A DNA stretch of 47,061 nucleotides from Pantoea stewartii subsp. stewartii (GTDB taxonomy: Bacteria; Pseudomonadota; Gammaproteobacteria; Enterobacterales; Enterobacteriaceae), in contig NZ_VZPF01000036.1 of the NCBI RefSeq assembly GCF_008801695.1, forward strand, positions 1 to 47,061, read 5' to 3'. The translations under genes and the position numbers were made by a program. The notes under the pieces are model-generated. The model saw only the letters and a list, made by a program, of their open reading frames with translations. It was not told where the DNA came from and made no database searches. Positions 1-7,961 of this stretch are shown one piece after another (position 1 is the stretch's first letter; each line of letters starts with the position of its first letter).

Positions 1-36
1 CATTTCGCCATTATACTCGCGTATAATGGCGAAATG
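1..36. other. Left hairpin telomere, read through by the assembly
   Basis: Positions 1-36 form a dyad centred on 18/19, perfect except for the pair 17/20. The core at 8-30 matches the core of the N15 telRL site (CCATTATA ... TATAATGG). Bases 1-18 are simply the complement of 19-36, as expected when a covalently closed hairpin is sequenced through its turn. The true left end of the linear prophage is therefore near base 19. The six bases at the turn (16-21) are CTCGCG. Confidence 0.9.
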
Positions 37-164
37 TGTTTCGATAATGATCCGAGAATATGTTTCGATGATTGTTCCGCGTTCGTGTTCCGATGGGTGC
101 CAGTCCTGTGACAAGGTAGATCCGCGATTGTGTTTGTATGTTCTGTGTTTGTGTTTCGATATGG
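35..164. repeat. Telomere half-site repeats (left)
   Basis: The element TGTGTTTCGAT that flanks the telomere core at 35-48 recurs in degenerate form at 61-72 (TGTTTCGATGAT), 83-95 (TCGTGTTCCGATG) and 148-164 (TTTGTGTTTCGATATGG). The mirror-image element lies next to the right telomere. N15 telRL is embedded in a larger site with extra inverted half-sites that protelomerase occupies, so these are likely auxiliary TelN-binding sites. Reading frames across 26-420 look accidental. Confidence 0.6.
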
Positions 165-396
165 AAGGTGCAATTTGTGCGGTGCATTTTTTCGTTAAAG
201 GTAGGTGTTTTTCGGTGTGTTCTCCGGGCGGTGTTACCCGGTTCACGTCGATGCAGAATATAGGCGTGTCAATGATTTAGGGGTGTTACCCGGTAAGTTT
301 ACGGAAAATAGAGGAGCTAACGTGCGCGCGGACGACGTGCCGTATGACGCCACCGACGACGGGTTTATGCATATAACTTTGTGTGAAAATGGTTGC
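165..396. other. Non-coding leader between telomere and sopA
   Basis: No convincing gene is visible here. A direct repeat GTGTTACCCGGT occurs at 230-241 and 283-294 and may be a protein-binding site or part of the sop promoter region. Reading frames at 26-280 and 205-420 have no recognisable features and overlap the telomere repeats. Confidence 0.4.
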
Positions 397-434
397 TTTG
401 CGTGTTTTACGCTGTTTTAATGATTTCACGCAAA
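397..434 (+). promoter_or_regulatory. Probable sopAB operator
   Basis: An inverted repeat TTTGCGTG (397-404) and CACGCAAA (427-434) lies directly upstream of the sopA ribosome-binding site. It includes the hexamer CTTTGC (396-401), which is the SopA-box sequence of the F sop promoter. SopA autoregulation of sopAB through CTTTGC boxes is known for F; that the same happens here is inferred. Confidence 0.45.
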
Positions 435-450
435 ACGACAGGAGAAACAA

Positions 451-1626
451 ATGAGCCTTTTAGTAAGACTGGACGAGTGCATTGCACGCGCCGCTATGAT
501 GACAAAGCAGATCGCGGAGTATCAGTTCGGTGATGATTCACCATCTGCACGCACCATTACGCGCCGCTGGGGCATTCAAGAAGTGGCAAAGATGATAGGC
601 ATCAGTCAGCCAACCATTCGCGCAGCAGAGGATGACGGGCGCTTGCCGGTGCCTGATATGGTTCAGCGCGGTTTTTCGGAAATGCGCGAAGGCTATACGA
701 TTTATCAAATTCAGCATATGCGCGAGGTGTTTGGCACGGCTCCACGCCGCCTGCCCGGCCAGCCATGTATAACGGTCGGCGTTGCCGCGCATAAAGGTGG
801 CGCATACAAAACCTCTTCGTCGGTCCATCTGGCGCAGTGGCTGAGTATGCAGGGCTGGCGCGTGCTGCTAATCGATGCAACTGATCCGCAAGCGACCGCC
901 TCGCTTTACCACGGCTATGTACCGGATCTGCATATTCACGCCGACGATACCCTGCTGCCTTTCTATTTAGGCGAACGCACCGACGTACACTACGCGATAA
1001 AGCCAACATGCTGGCCTAGCCTCGACATTATCCCGTCATGCCTGGCTATTCACCGTATTGAGAGCGAAGTCATGCCACTGGCAAAAGCGGGCCTGCTTCC
1101 AACCGCCCCGCATGAGTTACTCCGCGCAGCGATCGCTACGGTTTCCGATGACTACGACATCGTGGTTATTGATAGCGCGCCGAACTTAGGCGTCGGCACC
1201 ATGAACGTGGTGTGCGCGTCCGACGTGCTCATTACGCCAACGCCTGCAGAGATGTATGACTACAGCTCAGCGCAGCAGTTCTTTGTCACTATGCGCGACC
1301 TGCTGGCAACGATTGATCTACACGGATTTGAGCCGGATGTCCGCGTGCTGGTCACTAAATACAGCAACGCGCCCGGCAGCCAGTCGGCGTACATGGAAGA
1401 GTGCATGCGTGAAGCGTTCGGCAACATGGTGATGCAGTCAGTTGTTCGCGTAACGGATGAAGTAGGCAAAGGCCAGGTGCGTATGCGCACGGTGTTTGAA
1501 CAGGCCGCGAACCAGCGTTCGACCAGAAAAGCATGGGATAACGCGGTGGGGATTTGGGAGCCGGTTTGCAATGAAATTTATGAACGTTTGATTAAACCAC
1601 GCTGGAACACAGAGGAGGCCGCGTAA
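451..1626 (+). CDS. sopA: SopA plasmid partition ATPase (ParA type Ia)
   Basis: A 391-residue ParA ATPase that, with SopB and centromere sites, positions the linear plasmid on the nucleoid. The N-terminal winged-helix DNA-binding region (about residues 1-100) contains TITRRWGIQEVAKMIGISQP; the deviant Walker A loop is KGGAYKTSS at about 113-122. Later blocks such as WVPDLHIH-like and YAIKPTCWPSLDIIPSC are very close to F SopA, and the length equals F SopA. The ATG follows a strong SD (ACAGGAGA). It overlaps sopB as TAATG, so the two are co-translated. An SopA-type operator sits just upstream, implying autoregulation. Confidence 0.95.
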   Translation: MSLLVRLDECIARAAMMTKQIAEYQFGDDSPSARTITRRWGIQEVAKMIGISQPTIRAAEDDGRLPVPDMVQRGFSEMREGYTIYQIQHMREVFGTAPRRLPGQPCITVGVAAHKGGAYKTSSSVHLAQWLSMQGWRVLLIDATDPQATASLYHGYVPDLHIHADDTLLPFYLGERTDVHYAIKPTCWPSLDIIPSCLAIHRIESEVMPLAKAGLLPTAPHELLRAAIATVSDDYDIVVIDSAPNLGVGTMNVVCASDVLITPTPAEMYDYSSAQQFFVTMRDLLATIDLHGFEPDVRVLVTKYSNAPGSQSAYMEECMREAFGNMVMQSVVRVTDEVGKGQVRMRTVFEQAANQRSTRKAWDNAVGIWEPVCNEIYERLIKPRWNTEEAA

Positions 1627-2654
1627 TGGCAAAGGGTATGCGTAACGCACCACAATTCGATTTGAGCAAGGTAAGAGCCAGCCAGCCGCGCGACAACGAC
1701 GCTCAGGCTGCAGCGCCGGTGGTTAATGAGTTAAGTAAGCTGGTGGGCGGCATGAAACCCGGCAACACCGTCTCGATACCGGTGTGCGGGCGGGAGGTCG
1801 CGTTTACGCTGCGAACCATCCCTGCAGCAAGGGTTGAAAAGAGCACGATGGTCTGGAATGAAAACGAACGCCTGCAGGAGTTGTTGACCGAAGCAGCGCT
1901 AGACGATTTGATCCCGTCGTTCGTGTCCGGAGGCCAGCTTATTCCAGCCTTTGCGCGCGAAGTAACCGGCATTATTGAGGTCGCCGACGGTAGCCGCCGC
2001 CGCAAGACCGCCATTATTACCGGCAGCGATTACCGCGTGCTGGTGGGCGATCTGGACGACGAACAAATGGCAGCCCTTTCGCAGACGGGGAACAACTACC
2101 GCCAGACCAGCGCATACGAGCGTGGCCGCCGCTATCGCCGCTTGCTTGAGGGTAAGTTTGAAATGAACGTCACCGCGCTGGCTAGCGCCGAAAAGGTAGA
2201 TCGCAAAATCATCACGCGCTGCCTGGCGACCGCTAACCTGCCAATTGAGGTGATCAAACTTTTCGCCAATCCAAGCGAACTGTCAGCGCGCGCCGGGCAT
2301 GAGTTATCCGGGATTTACGCGAACCACACGGAAGAAATGATGCAGGTGGTTGACGAGTTACTTGCCCAGCAAGGCAGCGGCGAACCGCTCAAAACTGAGG
2401 TGATTGTTGAGGCACTGAAACAGGCTGGCCAGACGCCTAAAGAGACGGAAAAAACGAAACCAACGGTGCGTAAATTCGGGGAAGGTGTCACGGCTAAATA
2501 TGACGGCGACAACGTGAACATTTCGCTGCGCGGTGTTGCGCCGGAACTGTTACGCCGGATTGAGGTTGTACTGGAAGCTGCAGGCAAGCAAAACGGTGGA
2601 GCGGCGGTGGATAAATTGATTTCAGAACTGGAGGAGAAACTGCGCAGTAAATAG
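1626..2654 (+). CDS. sopB: SopB centromere-binding protein (ParB family)
   Basis: A 342-residue ParB/SopB protein that binds the sopC-type inverted repeats and stimulates SopA. The N-terminal arm and conserved block ALDDLIPSF...GVIEIADGSRRRK-like (about residues 95-130) match F SopB, as does ESDYRVLVG/DDEQMAALS with TSAYERG. The helix-turn-helix lies around residues 178-200 (ALASAEKVDRKIITRC) and the C-terminal dimerisation domain covers about the last 60 residues. Its start overlaps the sopA stop. A terminator follows. Its likely targets are the 13 GGGACC-NN-GGTCCC dyads listed here, none of which lies beside sopAB. Confidence 0.95.
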   Translation: MAKGMRNAPQFDLSKVRASQPRDNDAQAAAPVVNELSKLVGGMKPGNTVSIPVCGREVAFTLRTIPAARVEKSTMVWNENERLQELLTEAALDDLIPSFVSGGQLIPAFAREVTGIIEVADGSRRRKTAIITGSDYRVLVGDLDDEQMAALSQTGNNYRQTSAYERGRRYRRLLEGKFEMNVTALASAEKVDRKIITRCLATANLPIEVIKLFANPSELSARAGHELSGIYANHTEEMMQVVDELLAQQGSGEPLKTEVIVEALKQAGQTPKETEKTKPTVRKFGEGVTAKYDGDNVNISLRGVAPELLRRIEVVLEAAGKQNGGAAVDKLISELEEKLRSK

Positions 2655-2763
2655 GAGGTGCCCTTGCAGCACGCCAGCCGCAAGGGCGATCAACGGGTCT
2701 TCTACGACAGGAGAACACGTCGATGGGCGTAATTTAACATCGGTGCGCCCCGTACAAAAGAAG

Positions 2764-2787
2764 AAAGCCGCGCCAGCGGCTTTTTTC
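2764..2787 (+). terminator. Terminator after sopAB
   Basis: The stem AAAGCCGC/GCGGCTTT with a GCCA loop (2764-2783) is followed by a T run. It ends the sopAB transcript. Confidence 0.8.
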
Positions 2788-3083
2788 TTTTTCTGCATTA
2801 TTTCGGCAGTCGATTATTCCCGCCGGGTGATCATTTATTAATCTTAATGATAGCGCCAGAAATTAACAGATTATTCCAAATTAGGTTATTTTATCGCGCT
2901 CCGACGGCGGGTTGTAATAAGGGTTGAGAAAGCGTTCGGGCTTGAATATTTTTCTGTAAACAGGCGGCCCGTATTGCCAAAATTTAACCAGCTTAACGAC
3001 GTGATTTTAACAATATATCCCGTTTTGGCTTATTTTCGCATTCTGCAACATAGTCCGACTCTGATTATTTCAGGGCCGGATTA
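2787..3083. other. Intergenic region upstream of the small HTH gene
   Basis: About 300 bases, AT-richer than its surroundings, with no reading frame of note and no clear palindrome. It probably holds the promoter of the HTH gene at 3084. Confidence 0.3.
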
Positions 3084-3356
3084 ATGCCTTCAATTTACCC
3101 GAACGATTATCGCACTGTGATCGCAACGTTGGTGCGCCTTCGCAAAGCCCGGAAAATTACCCAAAAGCAACTGGCCACGGCGATGCGCGTACCGCAGTCG
3201 TTTATTTCGAAAGTCGAACGCTGCGAACGCCGCCTCGATATAGCGGAGTTATTGCACCTTTGCGAGATACTCGACATCCCTGTTACGTCGCTGCTTAGCG
3301 TCATTAAGCCCCGATTTACAGGCATCACTGGTGGCGCGCCAGAAACCACAGAATAA
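3084..3356 (+). CDS. Small XRE-family HTH regulator
   Basis: A 90-residue protein that is almost only a Cro/C1-type helix-turn-helix: residues 12-70 contain LRKARKITQKQLATAM and VPQSFISKVERCERRLDIAELL, the two DNA-reading helices of XRE proteins. There is no second domain. The gene stands alone between sopAB and the converging tail-fibre operon and has its own terminator. Its target is unknown; control of sopAB, itself or a superinfection function are possible. Confidence 0.75.
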   Translation: MPSIYPNDYRTVIATLVRLRKARKITQKQLATAMRVPQSFISKVERCERRLDIAELLHLCEILDIPVTSLLSVIKPRFTGITGGAPETTE

Positions 3357-3377
3357 GCCGCATAAGCGGCTTTTTTT
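3355..3377. terminator. Terminator between the HTH gene and the tail-fibre operon
   Basis: The stem AAGCCGC/GCGGCTT with an ATAA loop (3355-3372) is followed by seven T on the plus strand. It lies between convergent transcripts and may also slow the minus-strand late operon, although the minus side has only a short T run. Confidence 0.75.
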
Positions 3378-3978
3378 ATGCGGCTGCTGTCACGCTGGCC
3401 AGCGTCGGTACGGTTGGCCACACGATGTTTTCCGGGTCGGTGGTGTCTACCTTGTTCAGCGCGACGCGATAAGTCTTCCATGCGGTAAACATCAGCGTAT
3501 CTTCATCCGTCGCGGTTGGAAGCGATACGGCGTCGGTGTAAATGTCGACCTGCTGGTTAGCGGTGCCCATCAGCGTGTTCACCTGTTCGACGGCTGCCTC
3601 ACTCTCTGCTGCCAGCTTCGCGGCGGTGTCCACCTCCCACGCGCCCGTTGTGGCATTCCACGCGTCGTATTCGGTGGCAGGTGCAATCGTGGTCACCGTA
3701 TCAAGCAAAGCGCCCAGCGTTGTTACCAGCACGCCTACGCGCGATGCCTTCACGTAAACCGTGGTGCCGCGATGGTCTTCCACCTGCAACCATGCACCAC
3801 TTGTATAAATCCATGCGTAGCCCGTTACCGCTTCCGGCGGGGCGGTTTCCGTGCAGTCAGCCGGTAAGCCGGTGTGCGGCGGGATAACCTCATCCGAAGA
3901 TGAGAGGTATTCGCCGGTGCTGGCGTCGTAGTGGTAAACGGTCAGCGTCTGCTGTTCGTCGGAGAACTGAAAGCTCAT
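3376..3978 (-). CDS. Tail fibre assembly chaperone (Tfa family)
   Basis: A 200-residue protein of the Caudo_TAP/Tfa family. Members help fold and trimerise the tail fibre and often stay on its tip. Typical features are the opening SDEQQTLTVYHYD...GEYLSSSDEVIPPHTGLPADCTETAPP, with Trp-containing blocks (YAWIYTSGAWLQVEDHRGTT-like) in the middle, and a degenerate Ala-rich end. It is the last gene of the late operon and overlaps the fibre gene by one base, the usual fibre-chaperone arrangement. Confidence 0.8.
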   Translation of the reverse strand: MSFQFSDEQQTLTVYHYDASTGEYLSSSDEVIPPHTGLPADCTETAPPEAVTGYAWIYTSGAWLQVEDHRGTTVYVKASRVGVLVTTLGALLDTVTTIAPATEYDAWNATTGAWEVDTAAKLAAESEAAVEQVNTLMGTANQQVDIYTDAVSLPTATDEDTLMFTAWKTYRVALNKVDTTDPENIVWPTVPTLASVTAAA

Positions 3979-4904
3979 CAGGCAAGCCTCACAATGTAGT
4001 TAAATGCTACGTTTTTGACGGTGTTTTCGGTGTTGCCGGTAGAACCGATCGTCACCGTGTGGGTGTGCGAACCAAGCGTGGTGGTATGGCTGTGCGCCGC
4101 TACGGTCGCCGTGTGCGTGTGCGCGCCCTGCGTATCAAGAATTTGCGCGCCACTGCCGGTTGCACCGAGGTAGCCTGCGCTTCGGCTTGCGCCGGTCACG
4201 CCCACGCCAGTGCGGTTCAGTGAGTACGGGTCGCCGCCGCTGCTGCTGCCGTTATCCGCGTAGACGTTGTGATAGTGGCCACCGGCGCTTGAGGTTGTCA
4301 CCGTGTAAGCAGCTGCAGTGGTCGACGTCACCGTGCCGAGGTTCGTGGTTGATACGCTGGCGGTATGCGTGTGTGAAATTACGCCGTCGGCTTCGACCGA
4401 CAGTACGGCGCGCCCGCTGGCGGGCTTGCCCTTCACGGTATAGCCGCGCATATCAGGCAGAACGCCGGTCGGGTATGCCACCGCCGTTTGGGTGTATACC
4501 GTTTTGTCGAATGACTGCCCCTGCAAAAACGCCCACGTTCCCGTGGTCGGCAACGTATCGGATGGCCACGGGATAGGTGCGCCAATCGGATAAGAGCCGG
4601 AGACCGTTGATGTCAGGCCAAGATTCGCCAGCGCCGTTGCGACCGCCGTGGTTCCCGCCGCCTTAATTTCTGAGAAACAGTTTCCTGTCTGTAAAAACAT
4701 CGCCCGCAGCGCCGCAAGCAGCTGCTTATCGTTGGATGTGTCCAGGCTGATACTGGCAGCAGCGGGAATGGCGATCAGCTCCCGCTGCACCATATTGAAC
4801 CACGCCGCGACAAGGTTGGTCGGCGACTGCCCGCCGGTCACGCTGCCGTCTGTAAATTCGTTGTCATCGTCAGCCGTGGTGGTGTAGGCACTGATTTTTT
4901 GCAT
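3978..4904 (-). CDS. Tail fibre / receptor-binding protein
   Basis: A 308-residue fibre. Residues 1-75 ([20 protein letters not shown] ... [14 protein letters not shown]) form an N-terminal baseplate-attachment module. The C-terminal half has repeated His-X-His pairs (SHTHTAS, GHYHN, GAHTHT, AAHSHT, GSHTHT), which in T4 gp12 and lambdoid Stf tips chelate a column of metal ions. It ends [10 protein letters not shown], typical for this family. It is directly followed by its Tfa chaperone. It is short for a fibre, so it may be a tip-only or short tail fibre. Confidence 0.85.
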   Translation of the reverse strand: MQKISAYTTTADDDNEFTDGSVTGGQSPTNLVAAWFNMVQRELIAIPAAASISLDTSNDKQLLAALRAMFLQTGNCFSEIKAAGTTAVATALANLGLTSTVSGSYPIGAPIPWPSDTLPTTGTWAFLQGQSFDKTVYTQTAVAYPTGVLPDMRGYTVKGKPASGRAVLSVEADGVISHTHTASVSTTNLGTVTSTTAAAYTVTTSSAGGHYHNVYADNGSSSGGDPYSLNRTGVGVTGASRSAGYLGATGSGAQILDTQGAHTHTATVAAHSHTTTLGSHTHTVTIGSTGNTENTVKNVAFNYIVRLA

Positions 4905-4947
4905 GGGAAATCCTCGCCAGTTAAGGCGCTTAAACTTTTACGGGGGA

Positions 4948-5178
4948 TTACGAGGTGGTTTTAGCGGTGAAGAGGATCTTCAGTGCGGCTAGCAGCTGCG
5001 CGTCGTTCGTCGGGTCCGGTGTCAGCCCGGCGGCGGTCACAATGGCAATCAGTTCGCGCTGAATGGTGTTGAACCATGCCGCCGGTAGCAGCGTGGATTC
5101 CACCGCGCTGGCTCCGCTGCCGTCGGTAAATTCGCCGTTCTGGTCGGCGGTATCGGTAACGCTTCCAATTTTTTGCAT
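4948..5178 (-). CDS. Orphan tail-fibre N-terminal module
   Basis: A 76-residue protein almost entirely collinear with the N-terminus of the next fibre gene: MQKIGSVTDTADQNGEFTDG and PAAWFNTIQRELIAI, then an early stop at TAKTTS. I chose the ATG at 5178 because it aligns with the fibre start; an upstream ATG at 5214 would overlap the previous gene and has no SD. It is either the stump of a lost fibre or a deliberate small adaptor. It sits between the gp48-like gene and the full fibre. Confidence 0.65.
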   Translation of the reverse strand: MQKIGSVTDTADQNGEFTDGSGASAVESTLLPAAWFNTIQRELIAIVTAAGLTPDPTNDAQLLAALKILFTAKTTS

Positions 5179-5188
5179 GTGTAGTCCG

Positions 5189-5797
5189 TTACGCCGTGCT
5201 TTCGGCGGTTTCATAGGTGAACAGGAGAATGGTGTGTGACGGGGACATATCTTTCAGGCGGCATTCGAGCAGCTTGTTCCCCCATGAATCTATGGGGTCG
5301 TTGGCGTAAGCCTCGCCCGCGTGCGCCCATGTGATCGTCGTGTCCGGCGCGGTCACTTTCCAAACCCATCGCCAGTCGTTCCCGTTGATGCTGGCCCCGC
5401 AGCGGGAAAGCCCCGCACGCGCGGGACGGTATTCGGTGATCGTGATGTCGTAACCGAGCGCTTTTGCAGCGGTGGTGAAGTGCGCGACCGATTGCCCGCC
5501 AGCGGTGGCCAGCTTTGTTGAGACAGCCAGCTGGCGCGCCGAGGTGCTGTAGGTTTCGCCGATGGTGCAGTCATCCGGGAGCGCCATCGTGCTTTCCCAT
5601 TCAGAAAGCATGGTGGTGGCCGTCGCCGGAAAAGAGCCGGCGATCAGACCATAAGCCTCGCTTCCGGACTCATAGAACGCATTGGCGATGCCAGTAAGAA
5701 CGGCGGTCTGCGTGCTGGATGCGTCACGCCGCCAGATTTTGCCGGTAGGCATTAAGCCCCACAGGGCCGATAGATACTCTGAAACAGAAAATTTCAT
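5189..5797 (-). CDS. Mu gp48-like baseplate/tail protein (YmfQ, DUF2313)
   Basis: A 202-residue protein of the YmfQ/DUF2313 family, placed directly after the baseplate J homologue as in Mu. Family marks are LWGLMPTGKIWRRD near the N-terminus, TLLSEWE-like (MLSEWESTMALPDDC) and the middle FTTAAKALGYDITITEYRP. In Mu-type phages this protein links the baseplate wedge to the fibres. It overlaps the upstream gene by four bases. Confidence 0.85.
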   Translation of the reverse strand: MKFSVSEYLSALWGLMPTGKIWRRDASSTQTAVLTGIANAFYESGSEAYGLIAGSFPATATTMLSEWESTMALPDDCTIGETYSTSARQLAVSTKLATAGGQSVAHFTTAAKALGYDITITEYRPARAGLSRCGASINGNDWRWVWKVTAPDTTITWAHAGEAYANDPIDSWGNKLLECRLKDMSPSHTILLFTYETAESTA

Positions 5798-6945
5798 GCG
5801 TAAGTTACCGATCCCAGTACCGGCAACCCGCCGGTGGCCATCACGATGTTTTCAGTTGGCGAAGTCATCAGGAAACCGGCGGTGTTATCCACGGCGGCAA
5901 TGGCTGCGATAATGTCCGTCAGGTAGATGGTGCCGCCCGGTTCGCCGTCATCGAAAAGGATGTTACTGATAGCCGTCTGCAGCGCCGATTTCGTGGTGCT
6001 GGTCGCGGTTGCAATGCCGCTGATTTCAAAATTAATCGCGGTTTTGATAGGCGAGGCAACGTAAACGGTCGCCGTTACCGGGCGCTCGGAGTAGATGTAA
6101 TCCGCAACGGTCAGCTGGTCGCCGGTCGCAACCTGCCCGGAATACTGCGTCTCTTTGGTGGCATAGCCGTCGGTGCCGCTAGGGAAGCTGTTGTCGTTCG
6201 TGGTGGCTCCGTCCGGGTCCATCATGAAATACACGCCGACCGTTCCCGCGCCCAGCAGGCGGGGTGTAACCCAGGCTCGCGTAACGCCGGGAACCGCCAG
6301 CGCCCACTCTTTGTAGTCGGCATCACTGCCGCCCTGCGGCGGCTCCTGATAGGCCAGCAACATGCGAGAACGGAAAACCTCCTCGTCCTCAATATCAGCG
6401 CCACCGGTAATGGCGGCGGTCGCCGTCGCGGTGGTGTCCACGCCATCAATCGCAACATTGAGCGTCAGCACGGTACCGGCATCGGCGTTGCCATCTTCAC
6501 CGCCGCCGGTTGAGTCGGTACTGGTGTCGGGCAGAACGGCGGTAACTGCGCCGGTAATGTTGCCCGCGCTGCCAATGGTCAGCTCGGCGTTGACCGTGTA
6601 CTGGTAGCCGTCCGAGCGGTTCAGCAAGGTGCCTGCCGGGATTACGCTCCCGGCGGTGCCGGTGAGGGTGATTGTCTTCCCCGTCGCAGCGGTGGCTGCC
6701 TTGCGGTAAATGTCTTTCAGGGCCGCCCACGCCGCCAAATATTCATCTGTGGCCGTGTACGGGTTGCTTTGCTTCGCGATCCAGTCGAGATAGCCAAAAT
6801 GCAGGTGCGACATCCCGGCAACCACGTCGCCGATAATGCCGAGGTTAGAGAAGCGCAAAAGTGCGCCGACTTTCTTTAGCTGCGTGAGCAGGTAGGACTT
6901 GCACTGCGAGCGCAGGTCCGTAAGCGTTGGCCTGTTAAACGGCAT
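5794..6945 (-). CDS. Baseplate wedge protein J family (Mu gp47)
   Basis: A 383-residue baseplate J-like protein, the wedge component of contractile tails. It opens MPFNRPTLTDLRSQ and contains the long beta-rich block with YQYTVNAELTIGSAGN and the conserved EDEEVFRSRMLLAYQEPPQGGSDADYKEWAL (about residues 190-220). The C-terminal part has repeated short beta segments. Start and stop overlap or abut its neighbours, so it is part of one translationally coupled operon. Confidence 0.9.
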   Translation of the reverse strand: MPFNRPTLTDLRSQCKSYLLTQLKKVGALLRFSNLGIIGDVVAGMSHLHFGYLDWIAKQSNPYTATDEYLAAWAALKDIYRKAATAATGKTITLTGTAGSVIPAGTLLNRSDGYQYTVNAELTIGSAGNITGAVTAVLPDTSTDSTGGGEDGNADAGTVLTLNVAIDGVDTTATATAAITGGADIEDEEVFRSRMLLAYQEPPQGGSDADYKEWALAVPGVTRAWVTPRLLGAGTVGVYFMMDPDGATTNDNSFPSGTDGYATKETQYSGQVATGDQLTVADYIYSERPVTATVYVASPIKTAINFEISGIATATSTTKSALQTAISNILFDDGEPGGTIYLTDIIAAIAAVDNTAGFLMTSPTENIVMATGGLPVLGSVTYA

Positions 6946-6948
6946 GAA

Positions 6949-7383
6949 TCAGGTCTCCCAAACCCAGCCATATTTCGCGGACGTGCTGGTGCCGTCCGGC
7001 TTCTGGCATGTGATGGTCATGAAAAGGCTGCGGGGGTATACGATTTGCGTGGATACGGAAACGCTATCCAGAACGCCGTCATCAATCAGCCACTGCAGCG
7101 CCTCTTTGGCGTAGCTGGCAGCTGAGTTGGCAACGGTGGTGGTCAGGCGCTGGCGGCGAAGCAGCCAGATACGGGAGCCAATTTGATAATCTGCATCCAG
7201 ATCGCCCCACCAACCTTTGCGGTCGTCGCCGTCAATGCTGTCATCCGAGCGGGCCTGCCGGTCGCTGAAAAGGCTGATATAAACCGCCGTATCAACATCG
7301 CTGCCGGAGTCCAGATCGCCGACCGCTTCCTGCCAGTCACCGCCACCGCTCTCCGGGTACCAGATGGTTTTAATATCCGTCAT
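6949..7383 (-). CDS. Mu gp46-like baseplate protein
   Basis: A 144-residue protein of the phage GP46 family (gp25-like role in attaching the wedge to the sheath). The acidic Trp-rich start (IKTIWYPESGGGDWQEAVGD), the block DRKGWWGDLDADYQIGSRIWLLRR and the C-terminal YGWVWE are diagnostic. Order gp45-gp46-gp47 is as in Mu. Confidence 0.88.
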   Translation of the reverse strand: MTDIKTIWYPESGGGDWQEAVGDLDSGSDVDTAVYISLFSDRQARSDDSIDGDDRKGWWGDLDADYQIGSRIWLLRRQRLTTTVANSAASYAKEALQWLIDDGVLDSVSVSTQIVYPRSLFMTITCQKPDGTSTSAKYGWVWET

Positions 7384-7961
7384 CCAACCTCCGTGCCGGG
7401 TGCTTCGCTCGTCACCTGAGAGCTACCGGTTTGCACGCCTTTAACGGCGTGGGTGTGGTCGTTGTACGCGTCGCGCAGTTGCTTAAGGGTTGAGGCGTTG
7501 CCGCTGCCGGTATTGTCGATAACGTCACCGGAAACTTTGAGGCTCGGCGTATTCATCACAACGCCGGTGCTCGCGTTTATCGTCACAGTGGTGGCGTCCG
7601 AAACGGTGACCGACTGGCCTTTGGCTTCTACCTCAATGCCGCTGGCCGTCAGCTTCACGTACATGCCGGTCTGGTTGTAAATCGCGGTTTCACCTGCCTT
7701 TAAGCCGGTCAGGCGTGAACCGCGATGGTTGGTGGCAATCACGATAGGGCTTGAACGGTCGCCGCCGAGGCTGGCAACCAATACGTCGCTGCCAATCGGC
7801 GGCGCGGAGGAAAAACCAAACTCAGCCAGGCGGTGTGCGCTCATTACGTCGAGCGGGGTGCGGAACTGCAGCGTCTGTGTGAGGCCGGTGTCGGTCATTC
7901 CAGTGACGCGACCAATCCCCAGCAGCATTTTTAGCTGCCGGTAAATACGGCGATAATCCAT
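7380..7961 (-). CDS. Baseplate spike / assembly protein (Mu gp45, gpV-like)
   Basis: A 193-residue spike protein. An N-terminal OB-fold region (about residues 15-85, GRVTGMTDTGLTQTLQFRTP) is followed by repeated beta strands that form a trimeric needle and by AYNDHTHAV (His-X-His) near the tip, where Mu and P2 spikes bind iron. It would pierce the outer membrane when the tail contracts. Overlaps both neighbours. Confidence 0.88.
   Translation of the reverse strand: MDYRRIYRQLKMLLGIGRVTGMTDTGLTQTLQFRTPLDVMSAHRLAEFGFSSAPPIGSDVLVASLGGDRSSPIVIATNHRGSRLTGLKAGETAIYNQTGMYVKLTASGIEVEAKGQSVTVSDATTVTINASTGVVMNTPSLKVSGDVIDNTGSGNASTLKQLRDAYNDHTHAVKGVQTGSSQVTSEAPGTEVG

Noticed and set aside
26..420. Two overlapping plus-strand reading frames (84 and 71 codons) at the left end
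   Set aside because: They lie across telomere repeats, have no SD and show no protein-like composition; the repeats explain them.
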